From Chloroflexota bacterium (GTDB lineage: Bacteria > Chloroflexota > Anaerolineae > Anaerolineales > DRMV01): 64,000 nt of DNA. How positions within the stretch are numbered: the first letter of the stretch is position 1; each line of letters starts with the position of its first letter. The notes below the pieces were generated by a model that saw only the letters and a list, made by a program, of their open reading frames with translations, was not told where the DNA came from and did not search any database. This document shows positions 26,701 to 33,013 of the stretch, piece after piece. The stretch spans positions 1 to 64,000 of the forward strand of contig DRMV01000037.1 in the NCBI GenBank assembly GCA_011322445.1, given 5' to 3'. The translations under genes and the position numbers were made by a program.

Positions 26701-27167
26701 GTTTGCTGGATGTGGGTGCGAATTCGGTCAACGGTCAGGTTGGCTTCATCGCTGTAAGGCTGCGACTTCAAGTCCACCTGCATGAGCATGGCCTGGCCGT
26801 CGCTGCTGAGCAAGATGGGCTTCATTTCTGGATGGTTGAACACGGTGGTCACTTGCTGGACGTCGGGGTCGCGCTGCAGCCAGGCGGCCAGTGCTTTGGC
26901 GTAGGCGCGATCCGCGTCGTCAAGGCCGTGGGGGTTGGCCAACACCACGAGGGTGTCGCTCCCCGAGGCCATTTTGGGGAATTCCCGTTCCAACACTTTT
27001 TGCGCGCGCAGCGAAGGGGAATCTTTTGGCAGGAAGTCGGATTCGTTGCTGATGCCGACTTTTGAAAGCGGTGGGGCCCACAGCACCATGGCTGCCGCCA
27101 CCGCCAGCCAAAAGACGACAATGCCGACTTTGTAGCGGGTGACGAAACGCGCAAGGGATTTGAACAT
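23787..27167 (-). CDS. MMPL/RND-family membrane transporter
   Basis: A 1126-residue export protein of the MMPL type. It has one N-terminal membrane helix (residues 10-30) and an extracytoplasmic domain. A first membrane bundle covers about 180-370 (GVGTDYALFLISRYREE, proton-relay-type motif). A second, long extracytoplasmic region runs from about 400 to 915, and a second bundle (920-1090) carries ALGADYNIFLTSRLWEE. The second extracytoplasmic region contains about 400 residues of Gln/Ala/Leu-rich helix (LAQAL, LQQG types), predicted to form long coiled hairpins. Such proteins usually export lipids or other hydrophobic compounds. The ATG at 27167 has AGGAGG six bases upstream. It follows a winged-helix regulator on the same strand by 90 bp, so it is probably under its control. 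Confidence 0.9.
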   Translation of the reverse strand: MFKSLARFVTRYKVGIVVFWLAVAAAMVLWAPPLSKVGISNESDFLPKDSPSLRAQKVLEREFPKMASGSDTLVVLANPHGLDDADRAYAKALAAWLQRDPDVQQVTTVFNHPEMKPILLSSDGQAMLMQVDLKSQPYSDEANLTVDRIRTHIQQTRPQNLTVHLTGQTPIGRDLMHHILKSVDSTTWATILLVIVVLLLVYRAPIAAGVPLVTIGVAYLTSRGILGYLAKANIMKVSTMMDAFLVVLIFGVGTDYALFLISRYREEVSRRPNQDREEADRETVTRIAPVLTASAATVVIGTLSMMVARFGMTRAQGPAMALAVAMAWLASITLTPALLSLLGPYLFWPFHRKIRDQQSEHRSPFWERVAHAITAKPGLIAVVTTVVLLLPYILLPQMHRSFDILNEIPASADSRQGFELIKAHFNTGEMMPIIVVLDGDHDLRSPQGLERIAAVNQALAQVDGVAKVRSVVHPTGGEQPQLEQALLAPDQLRTLASGLQKGLQADPHALAQAKGDPTAALHTLEAYLDDFGKAFPKAAQQPEYADARQRLKDLRTRLDNLMQGLQVSTQLNLLAQNMDSLKPGAPSANAAEGLQGLEAYLQALAQAYPEVKNAPGYQQALRALATLQQGMAQAEKMQQADAQLAMLAQALDKTAAQLNNPAALQTLFTPQGQQAESPLTVVGGYLVALGKAYPQIQAQPAYADALTRLQAIQVIQQTLQQAQAEGNEASAQQVQQAVASLQTALQGLSQDLSTLAQTFAGQPAPFSYPPLMQLPAAQQQAEALQQATTALKTGIQTLAKRFEGRDARFVPPALPGMDTAAAQQAIAALETDVKALTHDLNALADALPANAYFLPNALVEQQPEAGTLLSTFLSQDDRAAQIQVLVKGDPYGEQALETAGRIRTAAQEAAQAQGLQAHVTGPIMQVYDIRTIVSEDFPKVMAATTVGVLLVFIILLGSLVAPLYLILTVLLSYGSTMGLSVLVFQKLMGAPGVNYSIPVVIFTLLVALGADYNIFLTSRLWEEAEKRGSVREGVLRASAYTGGVITSAGIILAGTFGALMTSSITSLFQIGAAIAMGVLLDTFIVRAVLVPSIAAVLGRWNWWPAKHPIGHGGLFRLLAERVRHKA

Positions 27168-27257
27168 GGTCAACCTCCTTTGGGGGATGGGGGCATCCGA
27201 AAAAAACGAAAATAAGCGACAAAAAAAGGAAGCGGAAGAAAGACCGCTTCGATTTGT

Positions 27258-28043
27258 TTATTTGGCTGTTTGGTTGCTTTGGTGTGGCGTCGCGGTGGCC
27301 GGGTCGGGAGTTTCCTCGCTTTCACTGCAAATCTGCCGCACCACTTCGCGCGCGAAGGCCGCCAGCGAGCGCTGGTTTTCTTCCGAAAGCGTTTGCAATG
27401 TGCGTTGGTATCGGTCTGATTCGCGCAAAATGGCGCTGGCCAGGCGGCGGTTGACCCGCTCGGCGACTTCCAGCGCCAGGCTGAGGCCGGTCAGCGCGCT
27501 GAGGCCCGGCTCGCCAGGCAGCCCAATGCGCAAGAGGCGGCGGCGCAGGCGTTTGCCGCGAATCCCCTCCAGCCATGTGCGGAGGGCGAGCAGGATAGCG
27601 GTCGTGAGTTCCGCCATGTAGAGCAGCGGTCGGCGGCGCTCTGGCAGGCGCGCCAGCAGGTCGGCCAGCAGGTTTTCGTAATCGCTGGACTCACTGGCGC
27701 GCAACTGCGCGAGGATTTGCGCCTTGATGGCTTCCCAATCTTCGGTTTCGGCCGTGGGGCCGGCAAGTTTGGCTAACGCCTCGTCGGCTTGCGGTGTGGG
27801 GGCGAAAACCACGCTGGCGCGGCCGGGCCCGCGCTTGCCTTCCGGCAAGCGAAATTCCGAGCGTGCCAGACCGCGCTCTTCCAGCAGGCGGAGCATTTCG
27901 TAAGCCGTCACTTTGCCGATGCCCAAACGCCGGGCCACTTCGGTATAGTGAATGGGTTCCTGCGCCTCTTTGTAGAGGTCGAGGAAGCGGCTTAGAAATT
28001 CCTGCTGGCGGCGGGTCAGTGGGCGTTGGGTCTGGGAAGCCAT
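27258..28043 (-). CDS. Winged-helix transcriptional regulator
   Basis: A 261-residue regulator. The N-terminal domain (about 8-65) has the helix-turn-helix IHYTEVARRLGIGKVTAYEMLRLLEERGLA, followed by a basic wing EGKRGPGR. The remaining 190 residues are helical with no clear ligand-binding fold; a hydrophobic stretch (MAELTTAILLALRTWLEGI) could be a dimer helix. The gene is transcribed toward the MMPL transporter 90 bp downstream, the usual arrangement for a local repressor and its efflux target. Its promoter has a near-consensus sigma-70 sequence with repeated TCCGAA at the start site, suggesting autoregulation. The inducer is unknown. Confidence 0.8.
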   Translation of the reverse strand: MASQTQRPLTRRQQEFLSRFLDLYKEAQEPIHYTEVARRLGIGKVTAYEMLRLLEERGLARSEFRLPEGKRGPGRASVVFAPTPQADEALAKLAGPTAETEDWEAIKAQILAQLRASESSDYENLLADLLARLPERRRPLLYMAELTTAILLALRTWLEGIRGKRLRRRLLRIGLPGEPGLSALTGLSLALEVAERVNRRLASAILRESDRYQRTLQTLSEENQRSLAAFAREVVRQICSESEETPDPATATPHQSNQTAK

Positions 28044-28052
28044 GATATAAAC

Positions 28053-28099
28053 TCCGAAAATTCCGAATAAATTGTAAGTCCCCCTCACTGCAATGTCAA
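28053..28099 (-). promoter_or_regulatory. Sigma-70 promoter TTGACA-N17-TACAAT with operator-like repeats
   Basis: On the minus strand TTGACA (complement of 28094-28099) and TACAAT (complement of 28071-28076) are exactly 17 bp apart. The predicted start site is near 28064. TCCGAAAATTCCGAA at 28053-28067 overlaps it, with two TCCGAA units 9 bp apart. A repressor bound there would block initiation. The regulator's ATG is at 28043. Confidence 0.8.
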
Positions 28100-28150
28100 G
28101 TGTTTTGGGCGAGGTTGCCAGGGCGCTGGTTTGGGTTTTGCCCTTGGCAA

Positions 28151-28188
28151 AGCACGCCAAAGCCGTGCTTGTGGGGCTTTGGCGTGCT
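28151..28188 (-). terminator. Perfect 14-bp hairpin after tyrS
   Basis: AGCACGCCAAAGCC (28151-28164) and its complement (28175-28188) enclose a 10-nt loop, starting 26 bp past the tyrS stop. There is no U tract on the minus strand, so termination efficiency is uncertain. It lies about 50 bp upstream of the winged-helix regulator's promoter. Confidence 0.65.
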
Positions 28189-28214
28189 GAGAAGGTCAGA
28201 CCTGGGGGAAAGGT

Positions 28215-29447
28215 TTATGCCACCACGCGCATGAATTTGCGCTTGCCCACCCGGAGCACCCCCGGGCCAGGGAAAGGAGCGTGCGGGTCGGTCAGGATTT
28301 TGCCATCCAGCCGCACGGCGTTTTGCTGAATCAGACGGCGGCCTTCGCTGTTGCTGCTCACCAGCCCCGCGTTGCGGAGCACTTGCAGCACGGTTTCGCC
28401 TTCCTGCAGGCGATATTCGGGCATGTCTTCGGGAATGTCGTGTTTCTGGAAGACGCGCACGAAGTGCTCTTCCGCACGCTTGGCGGCTTCCGCACCGTGG
28501 TAGATTTCCACAATTTCGCGCGCCAGTTTCATCTTTACGTCGCGAGGGTTGAGCCGGCCCTCGGCCATGCCGCGCTCCAGTTCGGTGATTTCCGGCGGCG
28601 TCCAGCGGGTGAGCAGTCGCATGTACGCGCCCATGGCCTTGTCGGGCACGCTCATCAGTTTGCCGTACATGTCTTCAGGGGTGGAAAGCAGCGGGATGTG
28701 GTTGCCCAACGACTTGCTCATCTTGACTTCGCCGTCGGTGCCGGGCAAAATATCCAGAATGATGGCGATGTTGGGCTTGACGCCCATGAAGGTCATCAGT
28801 TTGCGCGCCGCGGTGACGATGTTGAAAAGCTGGTCGGTGCCGCCGATTTGCACGTCGGCGCGCAGGGCGTAAGCATCGTAGCCCTGCATGATGGCGTAGA
28901 AGGTTTCGTGCAGGTAGACCGGTTCGCCCTTATCCCAGCGTTTGCGGAAGTTTTCGCGGGTGAGGAATTGCTGCACGGTGAAGTTAGAAGCCAGTTTGAT
29001 CAGGTCGGCAAACGTCAGTTTGGAAAGCCACTTGGCGTTGTATTCGATGATGGTCTTTTCGGGGTCGAGGATTTTGAAAGCCTGCTCCGCGTAGGTGCGG
29101 GCGTTTTCCTCGACCTCTTCGGGGGTGAGTTGGGGGCGCAGTTTGTCTTTGTCGGAAGGGTCGCCGATGAGGGAGGTGAAGTTGCCGACCAGGAAGATCA
29201 CCTCGTGGCCGAGTTCCTGAAACTGGCGCAGTTTGCGCATGGGCACGGTGTGGCCGAGGTGCAGGTCAGAGGTGCGGGGGTCGAAACCGCAATAGACGCG
29301 CAGGGGGCGGCCTTCCTTTTGGGCTTCGATCAGCCGTTCCTTGAGTTCGTTTCGCATGGCTGTGGCAAGGGCTTCGTCGCCGTAGGCTGTGCCTTGCATC
29401 AGCAGGTCAACTTGTTCGTCGATGGGCATCTGGCGTAAGTCGGTCAT
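28215..29447 (-). CDS. tyrS: Tyrosyl-tRNA synthetase
   Basis: Charges tRNA-Tyr with tyrosine. The 410-residue class I synthetase has the HIGH-type motif DLHLGHTVPMRKL near residue 60 and KMSKS in [13 protein letters not shown] near 240. The C-terminal S4 RNA-binding domain (ALSSNSEGRRLIQQNAVRLDG type, 345-405) is present. AGGAGGCTGCC precedes the ATG. It is the last gene of a minus-strand run. A strong terminator hairpin with seven U residues lies only about 20 nt before its start, with an overlapping alternative hairpin, suggesting that expression is controlled by attenuation or that it has its own promoter. Confidence 0.96.
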   Translation of the reverse strand: MTDLRQMPIDEQVDLLMQGTAYGDEALATAMRNELKERLIEAQKEGRPLRVYCGFDPRTSDLHLGHTVPMRKLRQFQELGHEVIFLVGNFTSLIGDPSDKDKLRPQLTPEEVEENARTYAEQAFKILDPEKTIIEYNAKWLSKLTFADLIKLASNFTVQQFLTRENFRKRWDKGEPVYLHETFYAIMQGYDAYALRADVQIGGTDQLFNIVTAARKLMTFMGVKPNIAIILDILPGTDGEVKMSKSLGNHIPLLSTPEDMYGKLMSVPDKAMGAYMRLLTRWTPPEITELERGMAEGRLNPRDVKMKLAREIVEIYHGAEAAKRAEEHFVRVFQKHDIPEDMPEYRLQEGETVLQVLRNAGLVSSNSEGRRLIQQNAVRLDGKILTDPHAPFPGPGVLRVGKRKFMRVVA

Positions 29448-29466
29448 GGCAGCCTCCTGAAAGCAT

Positions 29467-29511
29467 AAAAAAACGCACCCTGCGGGGTGCGTGGTGGAAC
29501 ACCCGCAGGGT
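29467..29511 (-). promoter_or_regulatory. Overlapping hairpins upstream of tyrS: terminator and alternative fold
   Basis: On the minus strand a terminator hairpin (ACGCACCC and GGGTGCGT, 29492 to 29473) is followed by seven T residues. Just upstream, ACCCTGCGGGTG (complement of 29500-29511) can pair instead with CACCCCGCAGGGT (complement of 29477-29489) with one bulge. This pairing would destroy the terminator, so the two folds are mutually exclusive. The segment lies between the PH-like gene stop (29517) and the tyrS ATG (29447). It may simply terminate the upstream gene. No T-box AGGGTGGNACCGCG motif is present. Confidence 0.6.
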
Positions 29512-29516
29512 TGGAT

Positions 29517-30041
29517 TTATGAACGAGCGTAATAGGTTTCTTCGTCGCTGGCGCGTTGGGAGGTTAACCCCGCCTGCTGCACGATGGTCGCTGCAAGGGC
29601 TTCCCCTTCCTGGAAGCCGAACAGGCTTTGGGGTTTGCCTTCGTGAATTTCTACTTGCATCAGCGTGCGGAAGGCAAAGTGCTGGCCGTTTTCCCCTTGT
29701 ACTTGCACCCGCTGCCCCCAGCGGTCGCTGATAATGCGCACGCTTTGCACTTGCGGCCACGTGAGTGTTACATGCCGCAGGCCGTTGTGAAATTCCAGCC
29801 CATCGGCGTTCAAGGTGAGCACGGTGCGGCTATCAACCCAGTTGCCAAAGGAACTGAGGAGCGCCGAGCCGACGAAGAAGCCCAACAGCACCCACAGGAA
29901 CCACGGCACGGTGCCCAGCCGCCACGCAGTGATGGCTGTGACCACTAACATGGCCGCGGTCAGACCCCAGGCGTAGGCTTCCCCTCGGCGGGAACCCCGC
30001 AGGGGGCGAAAGGTGCCAGTCAGAGAAGACATTTTAGCCAT
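29517..30041 (-). CDS. Membrane protein with bacterial PH-like domain
   Basis: A 174-residue protein with two adjacent transmembrane helices (about 28-66) and a following beta-rich domain. The latter's pattern (VLTLNADGLEFHNGLRHVTLTWPQVQSVRI) is typical of small bacterial PH-like domains that follow a membrane hairpin. Specific function unknown. It starts 24 bp after the second DUF4491 gene. A TGCTATAAT lies 6 nt before the ATG and no Shine-Dalgarno is visible, so it probably has its own leaderless transcript. A later in-frame ATG, three codons downstream, is an alternative start. Confidence 0.8.
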   Translation of the reverse strand: MAKMSSLTGTFRPLRGSRRGEAYAWGLTAAMLVVTAITAWRLGTVPWFLWVLLGFFVGSALLSSFGNWVDSRTVLTLNADGLEFHNGLRHVTLTWPQVQSVRIISDRWGQRVQVQGENGQHFAFRTLMQVEIHEGKPQSLFGFQEGEALAATIVQQAGLTSQRASDEETYYARS

Positions 30042-30047
30042 GCCCGA

Positions 30048-30053
30048 ATTATA
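30048..30053 (-). promoter_or_regulatory. Extended -10 TGCTATAAT, 6 nt before an ATG
   Basis: On the minus strand TATAAT (complement of 30048-30053), preceded by TGC, is followed by TCGGGC and the ATG at 30041. The transcription start would fall on the ATG. There is no purine-rich ribosome site in between. It lies in the 24-bp gap after the DUF4491 gene. Confidence 0.65.
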
Positions 30054-30065
30054 GCATAAACGGCT

Positions 30066-30332
30066 TTATTTGCTGTGGCGCATTCGCTTTTCCTGGCGGA
30101 AGATTTCCACGCCATCCCAGAACAGAGTGATGGCTGTAATGCCGAAAACGGCTGAGAGCAGGTCGCTGGCGCTGGCAAAAGCCGCTGCCAACACGACAAC
30201 GCTTAAAGCGAAAAAGGGAATGGCTGGCCGCGTGCCCCATTGGGCATGGAAGCGCCGCACCATGACGTGCCCCAGCCCAATGGTCACGAACGTGACCAGC
30301 GCGAGCACAACACCGGCCCATTGCAGGTTCAT
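30066..30332 (-). CDS. Small membrane protein, DUF4491-like (second copy)
   Basis: An 88-residue protein of three hydrophobic helices, beginning MNLQWAGVVLALVTFVTIGLGH and ending in a charged tail (FRQEKRMRHSK). It has the DUF4491 layout but is diverged from the copy immediately upstream, with the end of the family motif lost. The ATG overlaps the upstream stop as ATGA, so the two are translationally coupled. Function of the family is unknown. Confidence 0.7.
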   Translation of the reverse strand: MNLQWAGVVLALVTFVTIGLGHVMVRRFHAQWGTRPAIPFFALSVVVLAAAFASASDLLSAVFGITAITLFWDGVEIFRQEKRMRHSK

Positions 30333-30625
30333 GAGCGCACCTTTTTCCGTCGAGGGTTGGCTGGGAACAGCCCTTGCTCTACCCGCCTGGCCTGGTCGGG
30401 GAGTTCGGTGCTGCCCCAAATAACCGAACCGGCGAAGATCCCCAGCAGCGCCGAACCCCAAAAGGAGGGGATGAAAAGGGAGGCTGCCGCCATCAGTGCT
30501 CCTACAGCCAGCACCACCGGCCAGATGTGCGCACCGAGATGGTATTCCAGTTTGATGACCCAAAAGAAGCCGAAGCCGATGGCAAACAGCATGAAAAGCC
30601 CTAAAATCAGGCCGGTAAAGTTCAC
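30329..30625 (-). CDS. Small membrane protein, DUF4491 family
   Basis: A 98-residue membrane protein with three hydrophobic helices, beginning VNFTGLILGLFMLFAIGFGFFW. The typical DUF4491 stretch VIKLEYHLGAHIWPVVL follows. The C-terminal cytosolic tail has the family motif: ELPDQARRVEQGLFPANPRRK. The start is taken as the GTG at 30625 because AGGAGG lies just 5 nt before it; an upstream TTG has no such site. It overlaps the second DUF4491-like gene by 4 bp. Function unknown. Confidence 0.8.
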   Translation of the reverse strand: MNFTGLILGLFMLFAIGFGFFWVIKLEYHLGAHIWPVVLAVGALMAAASLFIPSFWGSALLGIFAGSVIWGSTELPDQARRVEQGLFPANPRRKKVRS

Positions 30626-30748
30626 GGCGACCTCCTGCAAAGTGTGTTGATGTGGGGAAGGGGTTTCCCAGGCGGTTCTTCAGCGGTTCTTCCGTCTCAG
30701 GCGGTGCGGGCGCGGTGTTGGGCGTGTGTTGCCCTGCCATCGCGCCGC

Positions 30749-30781
30749 AAGCCCCCTCAGCATAACGCCTGTTGGGGGCTT
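30749..30781. terminator. Hairpin between pcm and the DUF4491 genes
   Basis: AAGCCCCC (30749-30756) pairs with GGGGGCTT (30774-30781) across a 17-nt loop, in the 195-bp gap after the pcm stop. On the plus strand it is followed by T residues, but there is no plus-strand gene upstream. On the minus strand there is no U tract. It may be a weak pcm terminator. The rest of the gap shows nothing clear. Confidence 0.4.
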
Positions 30782-30820
30782 TTGCCAGTCAGTTTTTGGC
30801 AATCTTGGGCTAAAGTGAGA

Positions 30821-31471
30821 TTAAGAAGCCGGCCAGCCGTGTTCCCCCACAAGCGGCACGAAAGCCACGGCATCGAGGGTTTCCCGTTCCAGACGTCCCT
30901 CGCGGCGGGTCCAGCGTTCCAGGTGCTGGTAACCCCGGTCGCCCACCGGTGCTACCAGCCGACCGCCTTCGGCCAGTTGTGCCAGCAGGGGGGCGGGTAC
31001 TTCGGGCGCTGCGGCGGTGATGAGGATGGCGTCGTAAGGCGCATATTCCGGCAAGCCCAGCGTGCCGTCGCCGACGTGGACGTGCACGTTGTCCAGCCCC
31101 AGGGCTTTCAGCCGTGCCTGGGCCTGGGCGGCCAACTGCGGCAGCCGTTCCACCGTGTGTACCTCTCGCGCCAGGTGCGCCAACACGGCGGCCTGATAGC
31201 CCGAGCCGGTTCCGATTTCCAGCACTTTCTCGTCGCCTTGCAGGTTGAGCAGCGCCGTCATGTAGGCCACGATGAAGGGCTGAGAGATGGTCTGCCCCTG
31301 GCCGATGGGCAGGGGATGGTCGCCGTAGGCTTCTGTGCGATAGGCTTCGGGCACGAAAAGATGGCGTGGCACCTGGCGCATGGCGGTCAGCACCCGCGGG
31401 TTACGGATGCCGCGGGCGGTGATTTGTTCGGCAACCATTTTTTCGGCTTCGCGATGCCAATCGGCGGGCAT
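30821..31471 (-). CDS. pcm: Protein-L-isoaspartate O-methyltransferase
   Basis: Repairs damaged proteins by methylating L-isoaspartyl residues with S-adenosylmethionine. The 216-residue length is normal. The family motif DHPLPIGQGQTISQPFIVA near 51-69 and the SAM-binding VLEIGTGSGYQAAVLAHLA near 85-103 are intact. The ATG at 31471 is preceded by GGAG. It lies 23 bp after the HD-domain gene on the same strand. Confidence 0.95.
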   Translation of the reverse strand: MPADWHREAEKMVAEQITARGIRNPRVLTAMRQVPRHLFVPEAYRTEAYGDHPLPIGQGQTISQPFIVAYMTALLNLQGDEKVLEIGTGSGYQAAVLAHLAREVHTVERLPQLAAQAQARLKALGLDNVHVHVGDGTLGLPEYAPYDAILITAAAPEVPAPLLAQLAEGGRLVAPVGDRGYQHLERWTRREGRLERETLDAVAFVPLVGEHGWPAS

Positions 31472-31494
31472 AGGAGCGCCTCCAAAGATGGGCG

Positions 31495-32028
31495 TTATTC
31501 TTCGTTGTCGGCGGCTTGCAAAGCGGCCAGGTGCGGGATGTCGGGCGGGGGGACGGTTTGGTGGTAGCGGATGAGCGCCACGGCCTCGGGGGAAGCCCCG
31601 GCCTCCGCGACGAGGCGTGCGCCCCATTCGGGGTGTTGGCGGGCGAGCACGAAAGGCCGCCGCCAGCCGCGCGGCTGGCCTTCCCCCAGGCGGAAAGCAC
31701 GCGTCGGGCAGCAGGCATAGGATATCACCACAGCGACGCGTTCCCACAGGCGGGGGCGCTGCAACGCTTTGCCGACATCGTGCAGCAGGGCCGCGGTGAG
31801 CAGGTCGCGGTCAGTATGCCCGCTCTGCCGCAGCCGTTGGAACACCCGCAGCGCGTGGGCTTGCTCGTTGGGGGGCATTCGCTGAAAGAGCGCCCACAGC
31901 GGTGGGCTGAGCAGCCGTTGGGCGGCTTCCAGCCCTTGCGGGTCTGGGCGCGCCCGCAGGGCTTCCCAGAACTGCCGCAGGCGGTAACTCAGCCTAAGAG
32001 CCACGCGCCCAGGACGCGGGTTGGCCAT
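31495..32028 (-). CDS. HD-domain phosphohydrolase
   Basis: A 177-residue metal-dependent HD-superfamily protein. The signature is HALRVFQRL (first His) and LLTAALLHDVGK (the His-Asp pair), followed by the last His/Asp region around QHPEWGARLVAEAG and YHQ. Substrate unknown; family members hydrolyse nucleotides or phosphorylated compounds. The start at 32028 overlaps the end of the M50 protease gene by 40 bp. A GTG at 32004 is an alternative. It is part of a minus-strand run with the M50 protease and pcm. Confidence 0.8.
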   Translation of the reverse strand: MANPRPGRVALRLSYRLRQFWEALRARPDPQGLEAAQRLLSPPLWALFQRMPPNEQAHALRVFQRLRQSGHTDRDLLTAALLHDVGKALQRPRLWERVAVVISYACCPTRAFRLGEGQPRGWRRPFVLARQHPEWGARLVAEAGASPEAVALIRYHQTVPPPDIPHLAALQAADNEE

Positions 32029-32621
32029 ATCACCACCCATTGCAGAATATCTAAGTGAAACAACGGCAGCACAAAAAGCACGACCAGCAGCAGAGGCATG
32101 GCGTAGGGCTGGAGTGGGGCGAGGTAAGTTTGCCACAGGCGGGGGAAGAGCCCTGCAATGACTTTGTCGCCATCCAGCGGCGGGATGGGAATCAGGTTGA
32201 AGAAGAAGAGCAGCAAGTCGAAGAAGACCACGCTGCCCAGAAAGCGCAGCAAAATGTTCGTGAGGCTGGTGTGGGGCAGGCTGAGCCAGAGGAAGCGGTA
32301 GAGCACCGCGACAACGATGGCGAGCAGCAGGTTGCTAAGCGGCCCGGCAAAGGCTACCCAAAAGTAGGCCCGGCGGCTGCGTAGCGCGCTGGGGGAAATC
32401 GGCACCGGCTTTGCCCATCCGAAGCCGGTGAAGAGGAAGAGCAGCGTGCCCCACATATCGAGGTGGGCGAGGGGGTTGAGGGTCAGGCGTCCGGCGCGCC
32501 GGGGGGTATCATCGCCAAAACGGGTGGCCGTCCAGGCGTGGGCAAATTCGTGGATGGGGAAAGCGACCATGAGGATCGCCAAGCGAAAAAGTGTGTCAAT
32601 GGTGTCGGGGAGGACGAGCAT
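31989..32621 (-). CDS. Site-2 protease family protein (peptidase M50)
   Basis: A 210-residue intramembrane metalloprotease. The zinc motif HEFAH is in the first membrane helix (near residue 24). The second ligand motif, NLIPIPPLDGDKV (near 142-154), lies in a later helix. About five to six hydrophobic segments are seen. It belongs to the small S2P group without PDZ domain. The substrate is unknown; an anti-sigma factor would be one option. A TATAAT on the minus strand at 32717-32712 is its likely promoter, divergent from that of DUF951. Confidence 0.9.
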   Translation of the reverse strand: MLVLPDTIDTLFRLAILMVAFPIHEFAHAWTATRFGDDTPRRAGRLTLNPLAHLDMWGTLLFLFTGFGWAKPVPISPSALRSRRAYFWVAFAGPLSNLLLAIVVAVLYRFLWLSLPHTSLTNILLRFLGSVVFFDLLLFFFNLIPIPPLDGDKVIAGLFPRLWQTYLAPLQPYAMPLLLVVLFVLPLFHLDILQWVVIWPTRVLGAWLLG

Positions 32622-32711
32622 GAGATGGCCTTTGGAGAGAGGAATGGGGGAAAGGGGCGGGATTCTTGAAGAGGGAAGCCGTGATGAAGTGCAACCCTGC
32701 CCGCCGCGCGG

Positions 32712-32743
32712 ATTATATCATGGGGGAGGCGCGATGGTATAAT
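32712..32743. promoter_or_regulatory. Divergent -10 boxes for M50 protease and DUF951 genes
   Basis: On the minus strand TATAAT is the complement of 32712-32717. On the plus strand TATAAT lies at 32738-32743. They are about 20 bp apart, so the two promoters overlap and may compete. The predicted plus-strand leader is about 55 nt before the ATG at 32804. Confidence 0.6.
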
Positions 32744-32803
32744 CGCGGTGAGGCCCTGAAGGTGCCTCTTGGCTTTCACATAACAGCACTGTGGATTTCC
32801 CTC

Positions 32804-33013
32804 ATGCTCCCTGATTTGCATCTTGGCGACCGAGTGCGTTTGCGTAAACCCCATGCCTGCGGCGGTTATGAATGGCGCGTCGTGCGGTTGGGGGCCGATA
32901 TTGGCCTGGAGTGCTTGACCTGCGGGCGGCGCATTCTGTTGACGCGCCGCAAACTGGCCCGGCGGCTGAAAGTCATTTTACCGCCCGACGATGGAGAACC
33001 TCCCGATGCTTAA
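32804..33013 (+). CDS. DUF951 family protein
   Basis: A 69-residue protein that matches the DUF951 pattern closely: LHLGDRVRLRKPHACGGYEW, then RLGADIGLECLTCGRRILL. The conserved Cys residues (HACGG and CLTCG) suggest a metal-binding or zinc-ribbon-like fold. The function of the family is not known; it is common in Firmicutes and Chloroflexota. The start was placed at 32804 because it matches the family N-terminus; the longer frame upstream covers the promoter. The downstream lipoprotein gene overlaps its end by 8 bp. Confidence 0.88.
   Translation: MLPDLHLGDRVRLRKPHACGGYEWRVVRLGADIGLECLTCGRRILLTRRKLARRLKVILPPDDGEPPDA

Noticed and set aside
29448-29516. T-box riboswitch before tyrS
   Set aside because: The gap is only 69 bp and lacks the AGGGTGGNACCGCG antiterminator sequence, although alternative hairpins exist.
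30049-30321. A 90-codon minus-strand frame overlapping the second DUF4491-like gene
   Set aside because: It is a shifted frame of the same strand; the DUF4491-like frame has coupled start, hydrophobic helices and family layout.
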